Positions 8,178 to 16,711 of a stretch of DNA of 26,037 nucleotides are shown here, piece after piece. Within the stretch, counting starts at the first letter, position 1, and every line of letters starts with the position of its first letter. Below the pieces are notes generated by a model. That model saw nothing but the letters and a program-made list of their open reading frames with translations. It did not search any database and had not been told where the DNA came from. The position numbers were made by a program, and so were the translations under genes. Source of the stretch: JBGOUJ01 sp041477005 (lineage in GTDB: Bacteria; Acidobacteriota; Terriglobia; Bryobacterales; JACQDG01); contig JBGOUJ010000029.1 of assembly GCA_041477005.1 (NCBI GenBank), positions 1 to 26,037 on the forward strand. Reading direction: 5' to 3'.

Positions 8178-9806
8178 ATGTGGGAACAGAACTATCATCC
8201 GGTCGCGGGGAACCTGTGGTATTCGGCGCTGGTGGCGGCGGTGCCGCTGGTGGTGCTTTTCTACTTGCTGGGCGTCAAGCGCAAGCCGAGCTGGATGGCG
8301 GCGCTTTCGGGGCTGGCGGCGGCCTGGGTGGTGGCGCTGGCGGTGTTCCACATGCCGGTGCAGCAGGCCCTGGCGGCCACGCTCTACGGCGCGGCCTTCG
8401 GGCTGTTCCCGATCGGGTGGATCGTCTTCGCGGCCATCGTGCTCTACCGGGTCACGGTCGACACCGGCAAGTTTGAAATCATCAAGGACTCGATGGAGAC
8501 GCTCAGCGACGACCGGCGGCTGCAGGCGCTGCTGATCGCGTTTTCCTTCGGTGCTTTCGTGGAGGGCGCGGCGGGCTTTGGGACCCCGGTGGCGGTGGCG
8601 GCGGCGATGCTCGCGGGCCTCGGATTCTCGCCGTTCTATGCCGCGGGCATCTGCCTGCTGGCGAACACGGCGCCGGTGGCGTTCGGCTCGATCGGCATCC
8701 CCATCGTGACTCTGGCGGGGACGACCGGCCTGCCGATGCACGCCCTCAGCGCGATGGTAGGGCGGATCTGCGCTCTGATCTCGGTCATTATTCCGACCTA
8801 TTTGGTCGTTACAATGGCCGGGGTGGGCGGGGCGGTGGAGGTTTGGCCGGCAGTGGTGGCCTGCGGCGGGACCTTCGCGCTGGTGCAATTCAGCGTCTCC
8901 AATTTCATCGGGCCGGAGCTGACCGATATTCTGGCGGCGCTGACCTCGATTCTCGCCACGGCCCTGGTGATGAAGCTGTGGCATCCGGCGAATATCTTCC
9001 GCCTGCAAGGCGATGTGCCGGTCCGAGAGACGCCACACCAGCACACCCGAGGCGAGATCGTTCATGCCTGGACGCCCTATATCCTGCTGGTGATTTTTGT
9101 GCTGCTATGGGGCTACAAGCCGTTTAAGGCGGAGCTCGACAAAGTCAGCACGCAGTTCACCGTGCCGGGGTTGCACCGGTTGATCACCAGGACCCCGCCG
9201 GTCTCGAAAGCCCCGGAGCCTTACGCAGCCGTCTACAACTTCAACTGGCTGAGCGCGGCGGGGACATCCTGTTTCCTGGCGGCGATGGCGGCGGCGATGG
9301 TGCTGGGGTTGGGGCCGAAGAAATTTGCCGGCATCTACTTCGCGACCCATCGGCAACTGGCTTTTCCCATGCTGACGATCGCCTCGATGCTCGGCCTGGC
9401 GCAACTGATGAACTATTCCGGCATGACCTCCACGCTGGGCCTGGCCTTTGCGGCAACCGGACCGTCGTTTCCATTCTTCAGCTCCATGCTGGGCTGGCTT
9501 GGGGTCTTTCTGACCGGGAGCGACACCTCGGCCAATGCTCTGTTCGGGAACCTGCAAGTAGTCACTGCCAATGCATTAGGGATCAGCCCGGTGCTGACCG
9601 CGGCGACCAACTCGGCCGGCGGGGTGATGGGGAAGATGATCTCGCTCCAAAGCATCGCGGTCGCCGTGGCGGCCACGGGTATGGCGCCCTCGGACGAGGG
9701 GAAGCTGTTCCGGTTCACGCTGCGGCACAGCGTGATCCTGGCGAGCGTGGTGGGGCTGATCGCGCTGGCCTACGCCTACCTGGCGCCCGGTCTGGTACCG
9801 AAGTAG
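8178..9806 (+). CDS. lldP: L-lactate permease (LctP/LldP family)
   Basis: A 542-residue polytopic membrane protein, close to the 551 residues of E. coli LldP. The N-terminus MWEQNYHPVAGNLW corresponds to the start of that family. Strong family motifs include GAFVEGAAGFGTPVAV, ANTAPVAFGSIGIPI, GVFLTGSDTSANALFGNLQ and the closing TNSAGGVMGKMISLQSIAVA. These proteins take up lactate, and often glycolate, with protons. The start was set at ATG 8178 although the frame is open from 7986: the upstream part overlaps the VapB gene and is not family-like. No lactate dehydrogenase gene or LldR-type regulator is next to it. About 127 bp with GC-rich repeats separate it from the DUF58 gene. Confidence 0.95.
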   Translation: MWEQNYHPVAGNLWYSALVAAVPLVVLFYLLGVKRKPSWMAALSGLAAAWVVALAVFHMPVQQALAATLYGAAFGLFPIGWIVFAAIVLYRVTVDTGKFEIIKDSMETLSDDRRLQALLIAFSFGAFVEGAAGFGTPVAVAAAMLAGLGFSPFYAAGICLLANTAPVAFGSIGIPIVTLAGTTGLPMHALSAMVGRICALISVIIPTYLVVTMAGVGGAVEVWPAVVACGGTFALVQFSVSNFIGPELTDILAALTSILATALVMKLWHPANIFRLQGDVPVRETPHQHTRGEIVHAWTPYILLVIFVLLWGYKPFKAELDKVSTQFTVPGLHRLITRTPPVSKAPEPYAAVYNFNWLSAAGTSCFLAAMAAAMVLGLGPKKFAGIYFATHRQLAFPMLTIASMLGLAQLMNYSGMTSTLGLAFAATGPSFPFFSSMLGWLGVFLTGSDTSANALFGNLQVVTANALGISPVLTAATNSAGGVMGKMISLQSIAVAVAATGMAPSDEGKLFRFTLRHSVILASVVGLIALAYAYLAPGLVPK

Positions 9807-9926
9807 GCTGGCGCCAAAGCCGGCGGACGCCAAACTAAGCCGGCGCCGGAGTAGTTGCCATCGAAGGAAGCTGGGACGGAAGCGGGCGGCGCCAGACCAA
9901 GCCGGCGCCGCAGGAAGCTGGCGCCA
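9807..9926 (+). repeat. Cluster of short GC-rich direct repeats between lldP and the DUF58 gene
   Basis: The 10-mer GCTGGCGCCA occurs at 9807-9816 and 9917-9926. The 12-mer AAGCCGGCGCCG occurs at 9837-9848 and 9899-9910, and its first nine bases also at 9817-9825. Each copy carries the self-complementary GGCGCC or GCCGGC core. The copies lie in direct orientation in a gene-free stretch. One forward frame stays open through the cluster into the DUF58 gene, but it has no usual start codon before GTG 9934. Confidence 0.6.
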
Positions 9927-9933
9927 CAGTAAC

Positions 9934-11130
9934 GTGCAGCGGCGGAATCGAGACCTGCTGGCGCTGTTCGGGCTGACGGCGATCGCCGCCGCCTTTGGGC
10001 TGGTAGCCTACCGCCTCGGCAGCCGCGGCGCGCTGGCCGGCGGGCTCGTGGCGTCCGTTCTGGCGCTGGCGCTCGGGCTCTACGTGGCGCTGCGCGCGTG
10101 GCCCGCCCTGCCGCGGCCGGGGCTGATGCACCAGCTCACCCGCCACGGCGCCTTTTATATCGCCGCCGTTTTCGTGGTTGCCGCCGCGGCGCTGGTCTCG
10201 GCCAACAATCTGCTGTTTCTTGTGCTGGCCTGCATGCTGGCGGCGCTGCTCGTCTCGGGCTTTTTCTCCCGGCTCAACCTGACGGAGCTGGAGCTTCACT
10301 GCACGGCGCCCGACGACATCTTCGCCGGCCAGGACGCGCCGGTTCGCGTAGTGCTGCGAAACCTCAAGTCCTGGACGCCCTCGTTTTCGATTACGCTGCG
10401 GGTGGATCTCCCCGCCGGTGACGGCGGCGGGCCGCCCGAGGTTTACTTCCCCATGCTGGCCGGCGGCCAATCCTGCTCCACCTTGCTGCGGGTGAATTTC
10501 CCCCGGCGGGGCCGTTACCAGCAGGACACCTTTTGGCTGCGCTCCGGATTTCCCTTCGGGTTCCTGGTGAAGAGAGTGCGGCTGCGGCTGCCCCGAGAAC
10601 TGGTGGTCTACCCGCCGGTGAATCCCACCGAGGGCCTGGAGGCCAGCCTGCCGCGAATGACGACCGCCTGGGAGAGACACCTGGCGGGCATCGGCCAGGA
10701 CCTGTATCGCATCCGGCCTTACCAGACCGGCGACAGCTCGCGGGTGGTGCATTGGAAGGCTTCCGCGCACACCGGCGAGCTGAAGGTGCGGGAGTTTTCG
10801 CTCGAGGAAGACCGGCGCCTGGAGATCTTCTTCGACCGCTCGATTCCGGCCGGCGCCGAGTGGCGGGAGCGATTTGAGCGGGCCGTCGGGCTGGCCGCGT
10901 CGCTCGCTTGGCGCCTGCACAGCCTGGGGGCCGGCGTGCGGTTCCACCCGGGCCGGCTGGAGAACGTGTATGATATTCTGAAGTACCTCGCTCTGGTGGA
11001 GCCGGTCGAAGGTGGCGGACCGCTCGTGGTGGAGGCGAGCGGGATCTTTCAAGTGATCTTCACCGCGTCGCCGCTTTCGTCACCTCTGCCCGAGTCGAGC
11101 TACTACTGCTACTGGCTGGAGAACCTTTGA
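9934..11130 (+). CDS. DUF58-domain membrane protein
   Basis: A 398-residue protein. Two pairs of hydrophobic helices lie near the N-terminus (residues about 8-50 and 68-108, the latter with AAVFVVAAAALV and FLVLACMLAALLV). The DUF58 core follows, with the diagnostic stretch IRPYQTGDSSRVVHWKASA then TGELKVREF at about residues 262-289, and a VWA-like C-terminal part. DUF58 proteins usually stand beside a MoxR AAA ATPase and a transglutaminase-like protein; neither is here. GTG 9934 is the first usable start, with no clear ribosome binding site. The stop codon lies 11 bases before the start of the receptor gene, so the two are probably co-transcribed. The role is unknown; family members are thought to work in envelope assembly. 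Confidence 0.88.
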   Translation: MQRRNRDLLALFGLTAIAAAFGLVAYRLGSRGALAGGLVASVLALALGLYVALRAWPALPRPGLMHQLTRHGAFYIAAVFVVAAAALVSANNLLFLVLACMLAALLVSGFFSRLNLTELELHCTAPDDIFAGQDAPVRVVLRNLKSWTPSFSITLRVDLPAGDGGGPPEVYFPMLAGGQSCSTLLRVNFPRRGRYQQDTFWLRSGFPFGFLVKRVRLRLPRELVVYPPVNPTEGLEASLPRMTTAWERHLAGIGQDLYRIRPYQTGDSSRVVHWKASAHTGELKVREFSLEEDRRLEIFFDRSIPAGAEWRERFERAVGLAASLAWRLHSLGAGVRFHPGRLENVYDILKYLALVEPVEGGGPLVVEASGIFQVIFTASPLSSPLPESSYYCYWLENL

Positions 11131-11141
11131 AGAGGCAGAGC

Positions 11142-14100
11142 ATGAATCGGTTCCTGAGTCGCGGGCTGTGGTTCCTCAGTCTCTTTCTTGGGGTTTTAGC
11201 GCTCGTGGCGAGTTCGGGGTCGGGGTGGGCCCAGGTGGCCGCCACGATTTCCGGAAAAGTGGAGGATGCCTCCGGCGCCGCTGTGGTGGACGCAACCGTC
11301 ACCGTGAAGAGTCTGGAGACCGGAGCAACACGGGTCGTAACCACGGATGAGGCGGGCCACTTCAGAGTTCTCTCCGTGGTTCTAGGGCGGCAAGAGGTGA
11401 AGGCGGAAAAGAAAGGCTTCAAGGCGGCGGTCCGGACGGGAATCAATTTAGAGGTAGGCCAGGAAGCGGTGGTGAACCTGCGGCTGGAGGTGGGCGAATT
11501 CGTCCAGCAAGTGACGGTTTTCGAAGACGCTCCCCTGATCAACACGACGACGGCTTCTGTTTCAGGAGTGGTGGGGGAGCGCCAGGTGAAAGATTTGCCG
11601 CTGAATGGCCGCAGCTTCGATAACCTGATCACGCTCAACCCGGGCGCCATCAACTACATCTTGAAAAGCCCTCAAACCAGTACCAGCAATGGGAACACGT
11701 TCACGGTGGCGGGTCGGCGGCCGCTGGAGAACCTGGTCATGCTCAACGGCATTGAATATACGGGGTCGAGCCAGCTCTCCATAACGCCGGGCGGAGTCAG
11801 CGGCGACCTCCTGGGGATCGACGCCGTCCGCGAGTTCAACGTGCTGACGGACGCCTACTCGGCTGAGTACGGGAAGCGGGCCGGGGCGCAGGTCACCGTG
11901 GTGACCCAGTCTGGCACCAATGCGCTGCACGGATCTGTGTTCGAGTTTCTGCGGAACAGTGCGCTCGACGCCCGAAATTTCTTCGATCAGGGATCGGTCC
12001 CTCCGTTCCGCCGAAACCAATTCGGGGGTGCGCTGGGAGGTCCTGTCAAGAAAGACCGCCTGTTCGTGTTCGGCAACTATGAAGGATTTCGGCAAGCGTT
12101 AGCGATCAGCAACGTTAGTGTTGTTCCCGACCAGCGCGCTCGCCAGGGCCTCCTGCCGAATGCTTCGGGCGCCTATGTCCCGGTCGCCAATCTGAACCAG
12201 TCGATGTTGCAATACACGTCCTTCTGGCCGCAGGCCAACGGGCCGGAATTGCTGGCGAACGGGCTGCCCACCGGCAGCGCCCTCTCGTACAACAATCCCA
12301 AGCAGTCTATCCGCGAGGACTTTGGAACCCTGCGGGCGGACTACACTATTAGCGAGCGGGATTCCCTCTCGGCAGCCTACACCTTGGACGACGGAAACAG
12401 TCTGGGTCCCCTGGCGGACCCCTTATTCGGCTCCTACTCCACGCTTCGCGCCCAGGTGGGCAGCTTGCAGGAAACACATATTGTCTCGCCGCGAATGCTC
12501 AACACCTTCCGCGTCGGGTTTTCCCGCGCCGCATTCAATCTGGATGCGGCTCTGCTGGCTGCGTTTCCGTCCAGCCTCTCGTTTGTGTCGGGAGCCGGGC
12601 CTGGCGGTATCGTCGTCGGGGGCGGTACCACGACAACGGGCGTCGCCGCCATCACTTCGGCTGGCCCCAACAACGCCGCCGGAGTCTGGAATCGCAGAAA
12701 TCTCTTCACCTACTCGGACAGTCTGCAAATCAACAAGGGAATTCACCAGATCAGTCTCGGGGTCTGGTTTCAGCGGATCCAGGACAATGAAGACACCGCT
12801 TCGCGCCAGCTCGGGCAAGCCAGCTTTGCCAGCTTGACGACGTTCCTGCAAGGGACCGTGACTTCCTTTCAGGTGGTTCCCAGCGCCACCGAGCTGGGCT
12901 GGAGAAGTTTCTTCGGGGCGTGGTACCTGCAAGACGCCATCAAACTGCGGCCCAATCTAACGCTCCAGGCCGGCCTCCGGCACGAATTCACGAATGGCTG
13001 GAATGAAGTGGCGGGGAGGGCGGCCAACTACATAACGGACTCGCAGGGCGTCCTGCAGACCGCTCCCCGGGTGGGCAATTCGGTCTTCACGGAGAATCAT
13101 GCGAAGCGGCTCTTCGGTCCGAGGATCGGCTTGGCGTGGGACCCCTTCAGCAACGGAAAGACCGCCATTCGCGCCGGGTTCGGTACCTACTATACGTTGA
13201 TAGACGATCTCAGCTTCCTGCTGAACTCGCTTCCTCCTTATAACGGCTCAGCTTCGTTTTCGAACGTTCCCTTGTCTTCGATTGGGCTGCCCATCGCACC
13301 CGGCGTAGCGCCGCCGCCCTCCTGCGGTCCGGGAGTACCGACGCCCTGCACGACTTTTGCGCCCCAGGGAGTGCAGGCCAACGCGAAAACTCCAACGGTT
13401 CAGGAGTGGCATTTCACGCTGGAGCAGCAGCTCACCAGCAACACCTCGCTTCGCCTGGGCTACGTCGGGTCCTTTGGATACCACGGCCTGCTCAGTGTTG
13501 ATCCCAACAGCATTCCGGCGCAGATTTGTTCCAACCCGAGCGGCTGCACAGCCGGCGGCACTCCCGGCACTGCGAGAAGCGCCGTGCCTCAGGGTGCGCA
13601 GTACATCCCGTTGGGAACCCGGCCCAATCAATACGTGGGGGCTGGGTTCTTCTGGTTTACCGAGGGCAACAGCCGCTACAACGCGCTGCAAGCAGACGTG
13701 ACCCATCGCTTCAACCGGGGCCTGCAATTTCGCGCCAACTACACCTGGTCGAAGAATCTGGATCTGAATTCAGGGCTGACCTTCGCCCAGGCCAACAATC
13801 AGGCGCAAATGATCATGGACCGGAATGATCTACGAAGGGACTGGGGACCGTCCGCCTTGAACGCAACCAGCCAGGCCAGCATCTCCGCCAGCTATGAACT
13901 GCCTTTCGGCCGCGGCAAGCCCTGGCTGAGCAACGCCAGGGGCCTCGAAAACAAGCTGATCGGCGGCTGGCAGCTCAATGGCATCGCGACGTTGTTGAGC
14001 GGTTTCCCGTTCACGCCTCAGATCGGCTCGAACCGGTCCGGGGATGGCGACACGAGGAATCCCGACCGGCCTTCGCTCGATCCTTCCTTTACCGGACCGA

Positions 14101-14426
14101 TCCTGCCCCGGCAGCAAACCCAATGGTTCAACCCGAATGCCTTCAAGCTCCCCGACGCGGGCACTTGGGGGACTTTGGGCAGAGGAACTTATCGGGGACC
14201 GGGCTTGGCCGACGTGGATCTGTCCCTGTCCAAAAGCACGGCTGTATCAGAGAAGGCCAACTTGCAGTTCCGGGCGGAATTCTTCAACGCATTCAACCGG
14301 ACCAATTTCGGCACGCCCAACGCAACGGTGTTTTCCGGGACCACAATCAGCGGCTCGGCGGGACTGATCACGACCACGGCCACCACCTCCAGGCAGATTC
14401 AATTCGGGTTGAAGCTGATCTTCTAA
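11142..14426 (+). CDS. Oar-like TonB-dependent receptor with carboxypeptidase regulatory-like domain
   Basis: A 1094-residue outer-membrane protein. A signal peptide (RGLWFLSLFLGVLALVASS, cleavage near GWAQ) is followed by a carboxypeptidase regulatory-like beta-sandwich (ISGKVEDASGAAVVDATVTV, GHFRVLSVVLG). Next come the plug region (VKDLPLNGRSFDNLITLNPG, then SAEYGKRAGAQVTVVTQSG) and a long beta-barrel ending in the aromatic IQFGLKLIF expected for BAM insertion. Cysteine pairs in probable outer loops (CSNPSGC; CGPGVPTPC) may form disulfides. ATG 11142 is preferred to TTG 11127 because AAGAGG at 11130-11135 is correctly spaced and the signal peptide begins there. Such proteins are abundant in Acidobacteriota and are thought to import or bind large substrates; the ligand is unknown. 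Co-transcription with the DUF58 gene is likely. Confidence 0.93.
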   Translation: MNRFLSRGLWFLSLFLGVLALVASSGSGWAQVAATISGKVEDASGAAVVDATVTVKSLETGATRVVTTDEAGHFRVLSVVLGRQEVKAEKKGFKAAVRTGINLEVGQEAVVNLRLEVGEFVQQVTVFEDAPLINTTTASVSGVVGERQVKDLPLNGRSFDNLITLNPGAINYILKSPQTSTSNGNTFTVAGRRPLENLVMLNGIEYTGSSQLSITPGGVSGDLLGIDAVREFNVLTDAYSAEYGKRAGAQVTVVTQSGTNALHGSVFEFLRNSALDARNFFDQGSVPPFRRNQFGGALGGPVKKDRLFVFGNYEGFRQALAISNVSVVPDQRARQGLLPNASGAYVPVANLNQSMLQYTSFWPQANGPELLANGLPTGSALSYNNPKQSIREDFGTLRADYTISERDSLSAAYTLDDGNSLGPLADPLFGSYSTLRAQVGSLQETHIVSPRMLNTFRVGFSRAAFNLDAALLAAFPSSLSFVSGAGPGGIVVGGGTTTTGVAAITSAGPNNAAGVWNRRNLFTYSDSLQINKGIHQISLGVWFQRIQDNEDTASRQLGQASFASLTTFLQGTVTSFQVVPSATELGWRSFFGAWYLQDAIKLRPNLTLQAGLRHEFTNGWNEVAGRAANYITDSQGVLQTAPRVGNSVFTENHAKRLFGPRIGLAWDPFSNGKTAIRAGFGTYYTLIDDLSFLLNSLPPYNGSASFSNVPLSSIGLPIAPGVAPPPSCGPGVPTPCTTFAPQGVQANAKTPTVQEWHFTLEQQLTSNTSLRLGYVGSFGYHGLLSVDPNSIPAQICSNPSGCTAGGTPGTARSAVPQGAQYIPLGTRPNQYVGAGFFWFTEGNSRYNALQADVTHRFNRGLQFRANYTWSKNLDLNSGLTFAQANNQAQMIMDRNDLRRDWGPSALNATSQASISASYELPFGRGKPWLSNARGLENKLIGGWQLNGIATLLSGFPFTPQIGSNRSGDGDTRNPDRPSLDPSFTGPILPRQQTQWFNPNAFKLPDAGTWGTLGRGTYRGPGLADVDLSLSKSTAVSEKANLQFRAEFFNAFNRTNFGTPNATVFSGTTISGSAGLITTTATTSRQIQFGLKLIF

Positions 14427-14557
14427 AGTTGAATTGCAAGTTGACGGCTTTCCAGTTGTGCGCGACAAAATAACCGCATCCTGCCGCGTATAATATAAGG
14501 CAGCGATCAGCGCGTTGCTACTGCCGACGCAGTGATCTTCGAGTTCTTGATCCAGTC

Positions 14558-15469
14558 CTAACTCGGCAGCAGGTTTCGGAACAGTCGGCGCGCATTGCCA
14601 CCGAACACGAGTCTTTTTTCGTCTTCCGGAAGATCGGCGAATGCGACCTTCGCAAATCCAGCCACGCAACTGTTGAATGCGGCATCTGTCGCAAACAGCA
14701 CCTTTTCGACGCCGATACGTCTGACGATTCTCTCAATCTGCCGGTGCCGCCCGGTGCTCAGGCATGTATCGACGAACACGTTCGATCTTCCTTTCATCAG
14801 GGGCGGCAGAAGTTCCTCCTTCGGACCTAGGTGAGCCAAAATGAGATTCATTCCGGAGTACTGGTCGACGAGACGGCCGATGCTGCTGCTGTAATCCTCG
14901 CTAATCCCCGCGACATGGAACAGCACAGGAAGCCCGTGGTCGTGAGCGAACTGAAAAGCCGGCTGATACTGGGGGCCATTAGCCGGATACTGATGAAATG
15001 CCCCGTGCAATTTCAAACCCACAAAGGGCGAACCGGGCTCCAGGATGCGCTGCATCTGCTGTTTGGATGTCTCGAGCAAATGCGGGTGAAAAACCATATA
15101 GCTACGGAGTCTCCGAGGATACTTCCTTGCAGCTTCGGCTGAGCGGTCGTTCGCGGCCTGCAGAGCCTGAGGCGTGAGCGCGAAGAGACCGCCGAGATGA
15201 CTGAAAACAGCGCACCCGATGCCGCAACGATCCATGTCCTGCAAGAGGTCTTCTGCATTTTGCGGCCAGATGCGATTCGGCGGCGTGTTGTCGAGATGCG
15301 CGTGGACATCGATGACGTCCACCCCCGTCAGTTTCTCGGCAGCCCGAGCCATTTCCAGAATAGTCCTCCGCGGGCTTTGGGCGACAGCCGGAGATGCCGC
15401 AAATAACGCGCCGAACGCGCCGGATGCCTGCAGAAACCGCCGGCGGCCAATCAACTCCGTTCGCGTCAT
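14558..15469 (-). CDS. Tat-exported amidohydrolase (Amidohydrolase_2 family)
   Basis: A 303-residue TIM-barrel metal-dependent hydrolase. It begins with a twin-arginine signal (GRRRFLQASGAFGALFAASP, cleavage near VAQS), so it is exported folded. The metal ligands of the PF04909 type look intact: His56 and His58 in DVHAHLD, a His in LKLHGAF, a His in VLFHVAG and the Asp of LFATDAAF. Family members hydrolyse or decarboxylate small aromatic or lactone substrates; none can be named here. Its ATG overlaps the stop of the preceding amidohydrolase gene by 4 bases (ATGA), and GGAGGG sits 4 bases before it. Its 3' end faces the receptor gene across about 130 bp with no strong terminator. Confidence 0.9.
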   Translation of the reverse strand: MTRTELIGRRRFLQASGAFGALFAASPAVAQSPRRTILEMARAAEKLTGVDVIDVHAHLDNTPPNRIWPQNAEDLLQDMDRCGIGCAVFSHLGGLFALTPQALQAANDRSAEAARKYPRRLRSYMVFHPHLLETSKQQMQRILEPGSPFVGLKLHGAFHQYPANGPQYQPAFQFAHDHGLPVLFHVAGISEDYSSSIGRLVDQYSGMNLILAHLGPKEELLPPLMKGRSNVFVDTCLSTGRHRQIERIVRRIGVEKVLFATDAAFNSCVAGFAKVAFADLPEDEKRLVFGGNARRLFRNLLPS

Positions 15470-16245
15470 GCCACCCTCCCCAAGAGACGGTGAAGGTTTT
15501 CACCAGCAATCAGTTTCTTCTGCTCCGTCGTGAGCAGGCCGTAGCTCACCATACCGACGGGAAGCGCCGGATCGATATGAGGCAGGTTGGTTCCAAACAG
15601 GGCCCGTTCCGGACCGAACATCTGCACCATGGCCTCGACCTGCCGGAACAACCCAAACCATGGAATCGTGAAGTGAAGATTCGGGTGGCGCCGCATGAGC
15701 GCGATGAGCGGCGCTTGGGCGGCGTAGCGGGGTTGCAGAAGGATTACCGGAATATCCGGAAAGTTCGTGCAGATCGCATTCACCTGATCCCACCCGTAGG
15801 TGCTGTCCGCCAGTGGAGTCTGAAAGTGCTCGGCCGCGAGCATGATCGGAACCCGGTGCTGGTTCAAACGGTCGAATACTTTTTCCAGAGCGTAGACCCG
15901 CAGGGTCATGGGTGCTGCCTGCGGTCCCTCGTCCGGGACAAGGCGCGCCGCCTTTACACCTGCCGCCAGCATTTCATCGACGTGGTTTTCCAGCCTTTCC
16001 TCCAGTGAGAGTGGAGAAACCGGCATCACCCAGCACGGCACGAGCCGCTGCGAGTCCTTCGCTATCTGCAACGTCTTGCGATTCATTCCTTCTTTGGAGC
16101 TGTCGGTATGATAAAAGAGCGCCTGTTCAATACCGAAATAGTCCATCTCCCGCAACAGGGAATCGGCATCCAACACAGGCGCCGAGACGGGCACGAGAGT
16201 GTTCCCGATCATCGCGTTACAATCGAAAAATTTCCAGTCCGGCAC
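15466..16245 (-). CDS. Amidohydrolase-like protein with degenerate metal site
   Basis: A 259-residue protein with the fold pattern of the Amidohydrolase_2 family, ending in GENLHRLLG like active members. No signal peptide is visible, so it is probably cytosolic. Key ligands are altered: the usual strand-1 HxH is NxM (FFDCNAMIGN), and the usual GTDxP near the end reads GTNLPHIDP. His residues remain in AAEHFQ and PHIDP. It may be a pseudo-enzyme, a regulatory subunit, or use a different chemistry. GTG 16245 was chosen over TTG 16263 because AGGAG (16257-16253) lies 7 bases before it. The 4-base overlap with the next gene implies equal expression and possibly a complex with the Tat-exported paralog before export, although the compartments appear to differ. 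Confidence 0.85.
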   Translation of the reverse strand: MPDWKFFDCNAMIGNTLVPVSAPVLDADSLLREMDYFGIEQALFYHTDSSKEGMNRKTLQIAKDSQRLVPCWVMPVSPLSLEERLENHVDEMLAAGVKAARLVPDEGPQAAPMTLRVYALEKVFDRLNQHRVPIMLAAEHFQTPLADSTYGWDQVNAICTNFPDIPVILLQPRYAAQAPLIALMRRHPNLHFTIPWFGLFRQVEAMVQMFGPERALFGTNLPHIDPALPVGMVSYGLLTTEQKKLIAGENLHRLLGRVA

Positions 16246-16305
16246 AAATGCGCTCCTGACCAACTGACAAGATTACCAAGCTTGAACGAGGCCAACGACG
16301 GTTGG

Positions 16306-16693
16306 TCAGTAAAAAATGACGGAGTTGTGAATCCGAAATTCAGGCACCCTGACCTCGCTCCAGGGGCCTTGGTGAATGAGCTTGCGGCCACTGCTCCTCC
16401 CGCTCCCGATCCTTGGACCAGCCGTTGGTCCACGTAAGGTAGACCCAGTTGGCGCTGGCGGTGCGGGGGATTTCAATGTTTTCGGGCCGGTAGAAATCGC
16501 GGATCGCCCGGGCGGTCCCTTGTGGGTCGCCGGCGGTGAAGCCCGGCCATCCGGACCGCAACCCTTTCTCGGCCTCGAGCGGACCGCCGTCCAAACCCAT
16601 GAAGACAAAATTACCGGTCTGCGCCCATTCGGGAAGAGGCGCGTCATCGGGCGCGAGCCACGGGCGATAGGCTGCCGCGACTGCCAGCTTCAA
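16306..16693 (-). pseudogene. Frameshifted remnant of an unidentified gene
   Basis: One frame from 16693 downward has coherent codon use (LPEWAQTGNFVFMGLDGG, GFTAGDPQGTARAIRDFY, ASANWVYLTWTNGW) up to about 16390. The coding signal then moves to another frame that continues (KLIHQGPWSEVRVPEF) to a TGA at 16306-16308. If the original frame is followed it runs to 16340 with a low-quality tail. There is no ATG or GTG start; the esterase gene stops at 16712, in the same frame and only 18 bases before this stretch, so the N-terminal part is missing. The pattern fits the 3' end of a lost gene that has also suffered a frameshift. The family was not recognised. It could instead be a short real gene with a TTG start and a sequencing error. 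Confidence 0.5.
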
Positions 16694-16711
16694 GACGTCC
16701 TCTGCGGCTTA

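Noticed and set aside
7827..9065. A 412-codon minus-strand frame
   Set aside because: It overlaps lldP and the VapB gene antisense or out of frame, and its composition (Arg, His, Gln, Asp) is not protein-like.
14481..14503. TATAAT at 14489-14494 within CTGCC...GGCAG, considered as a promoter or terminator
   Set aside because: TTGACG lies 42 bases upstream, far too distant; no other -35 fits. The stem is only 5 bp with a long AT loop and no T run, so it is a weak terminator at best.
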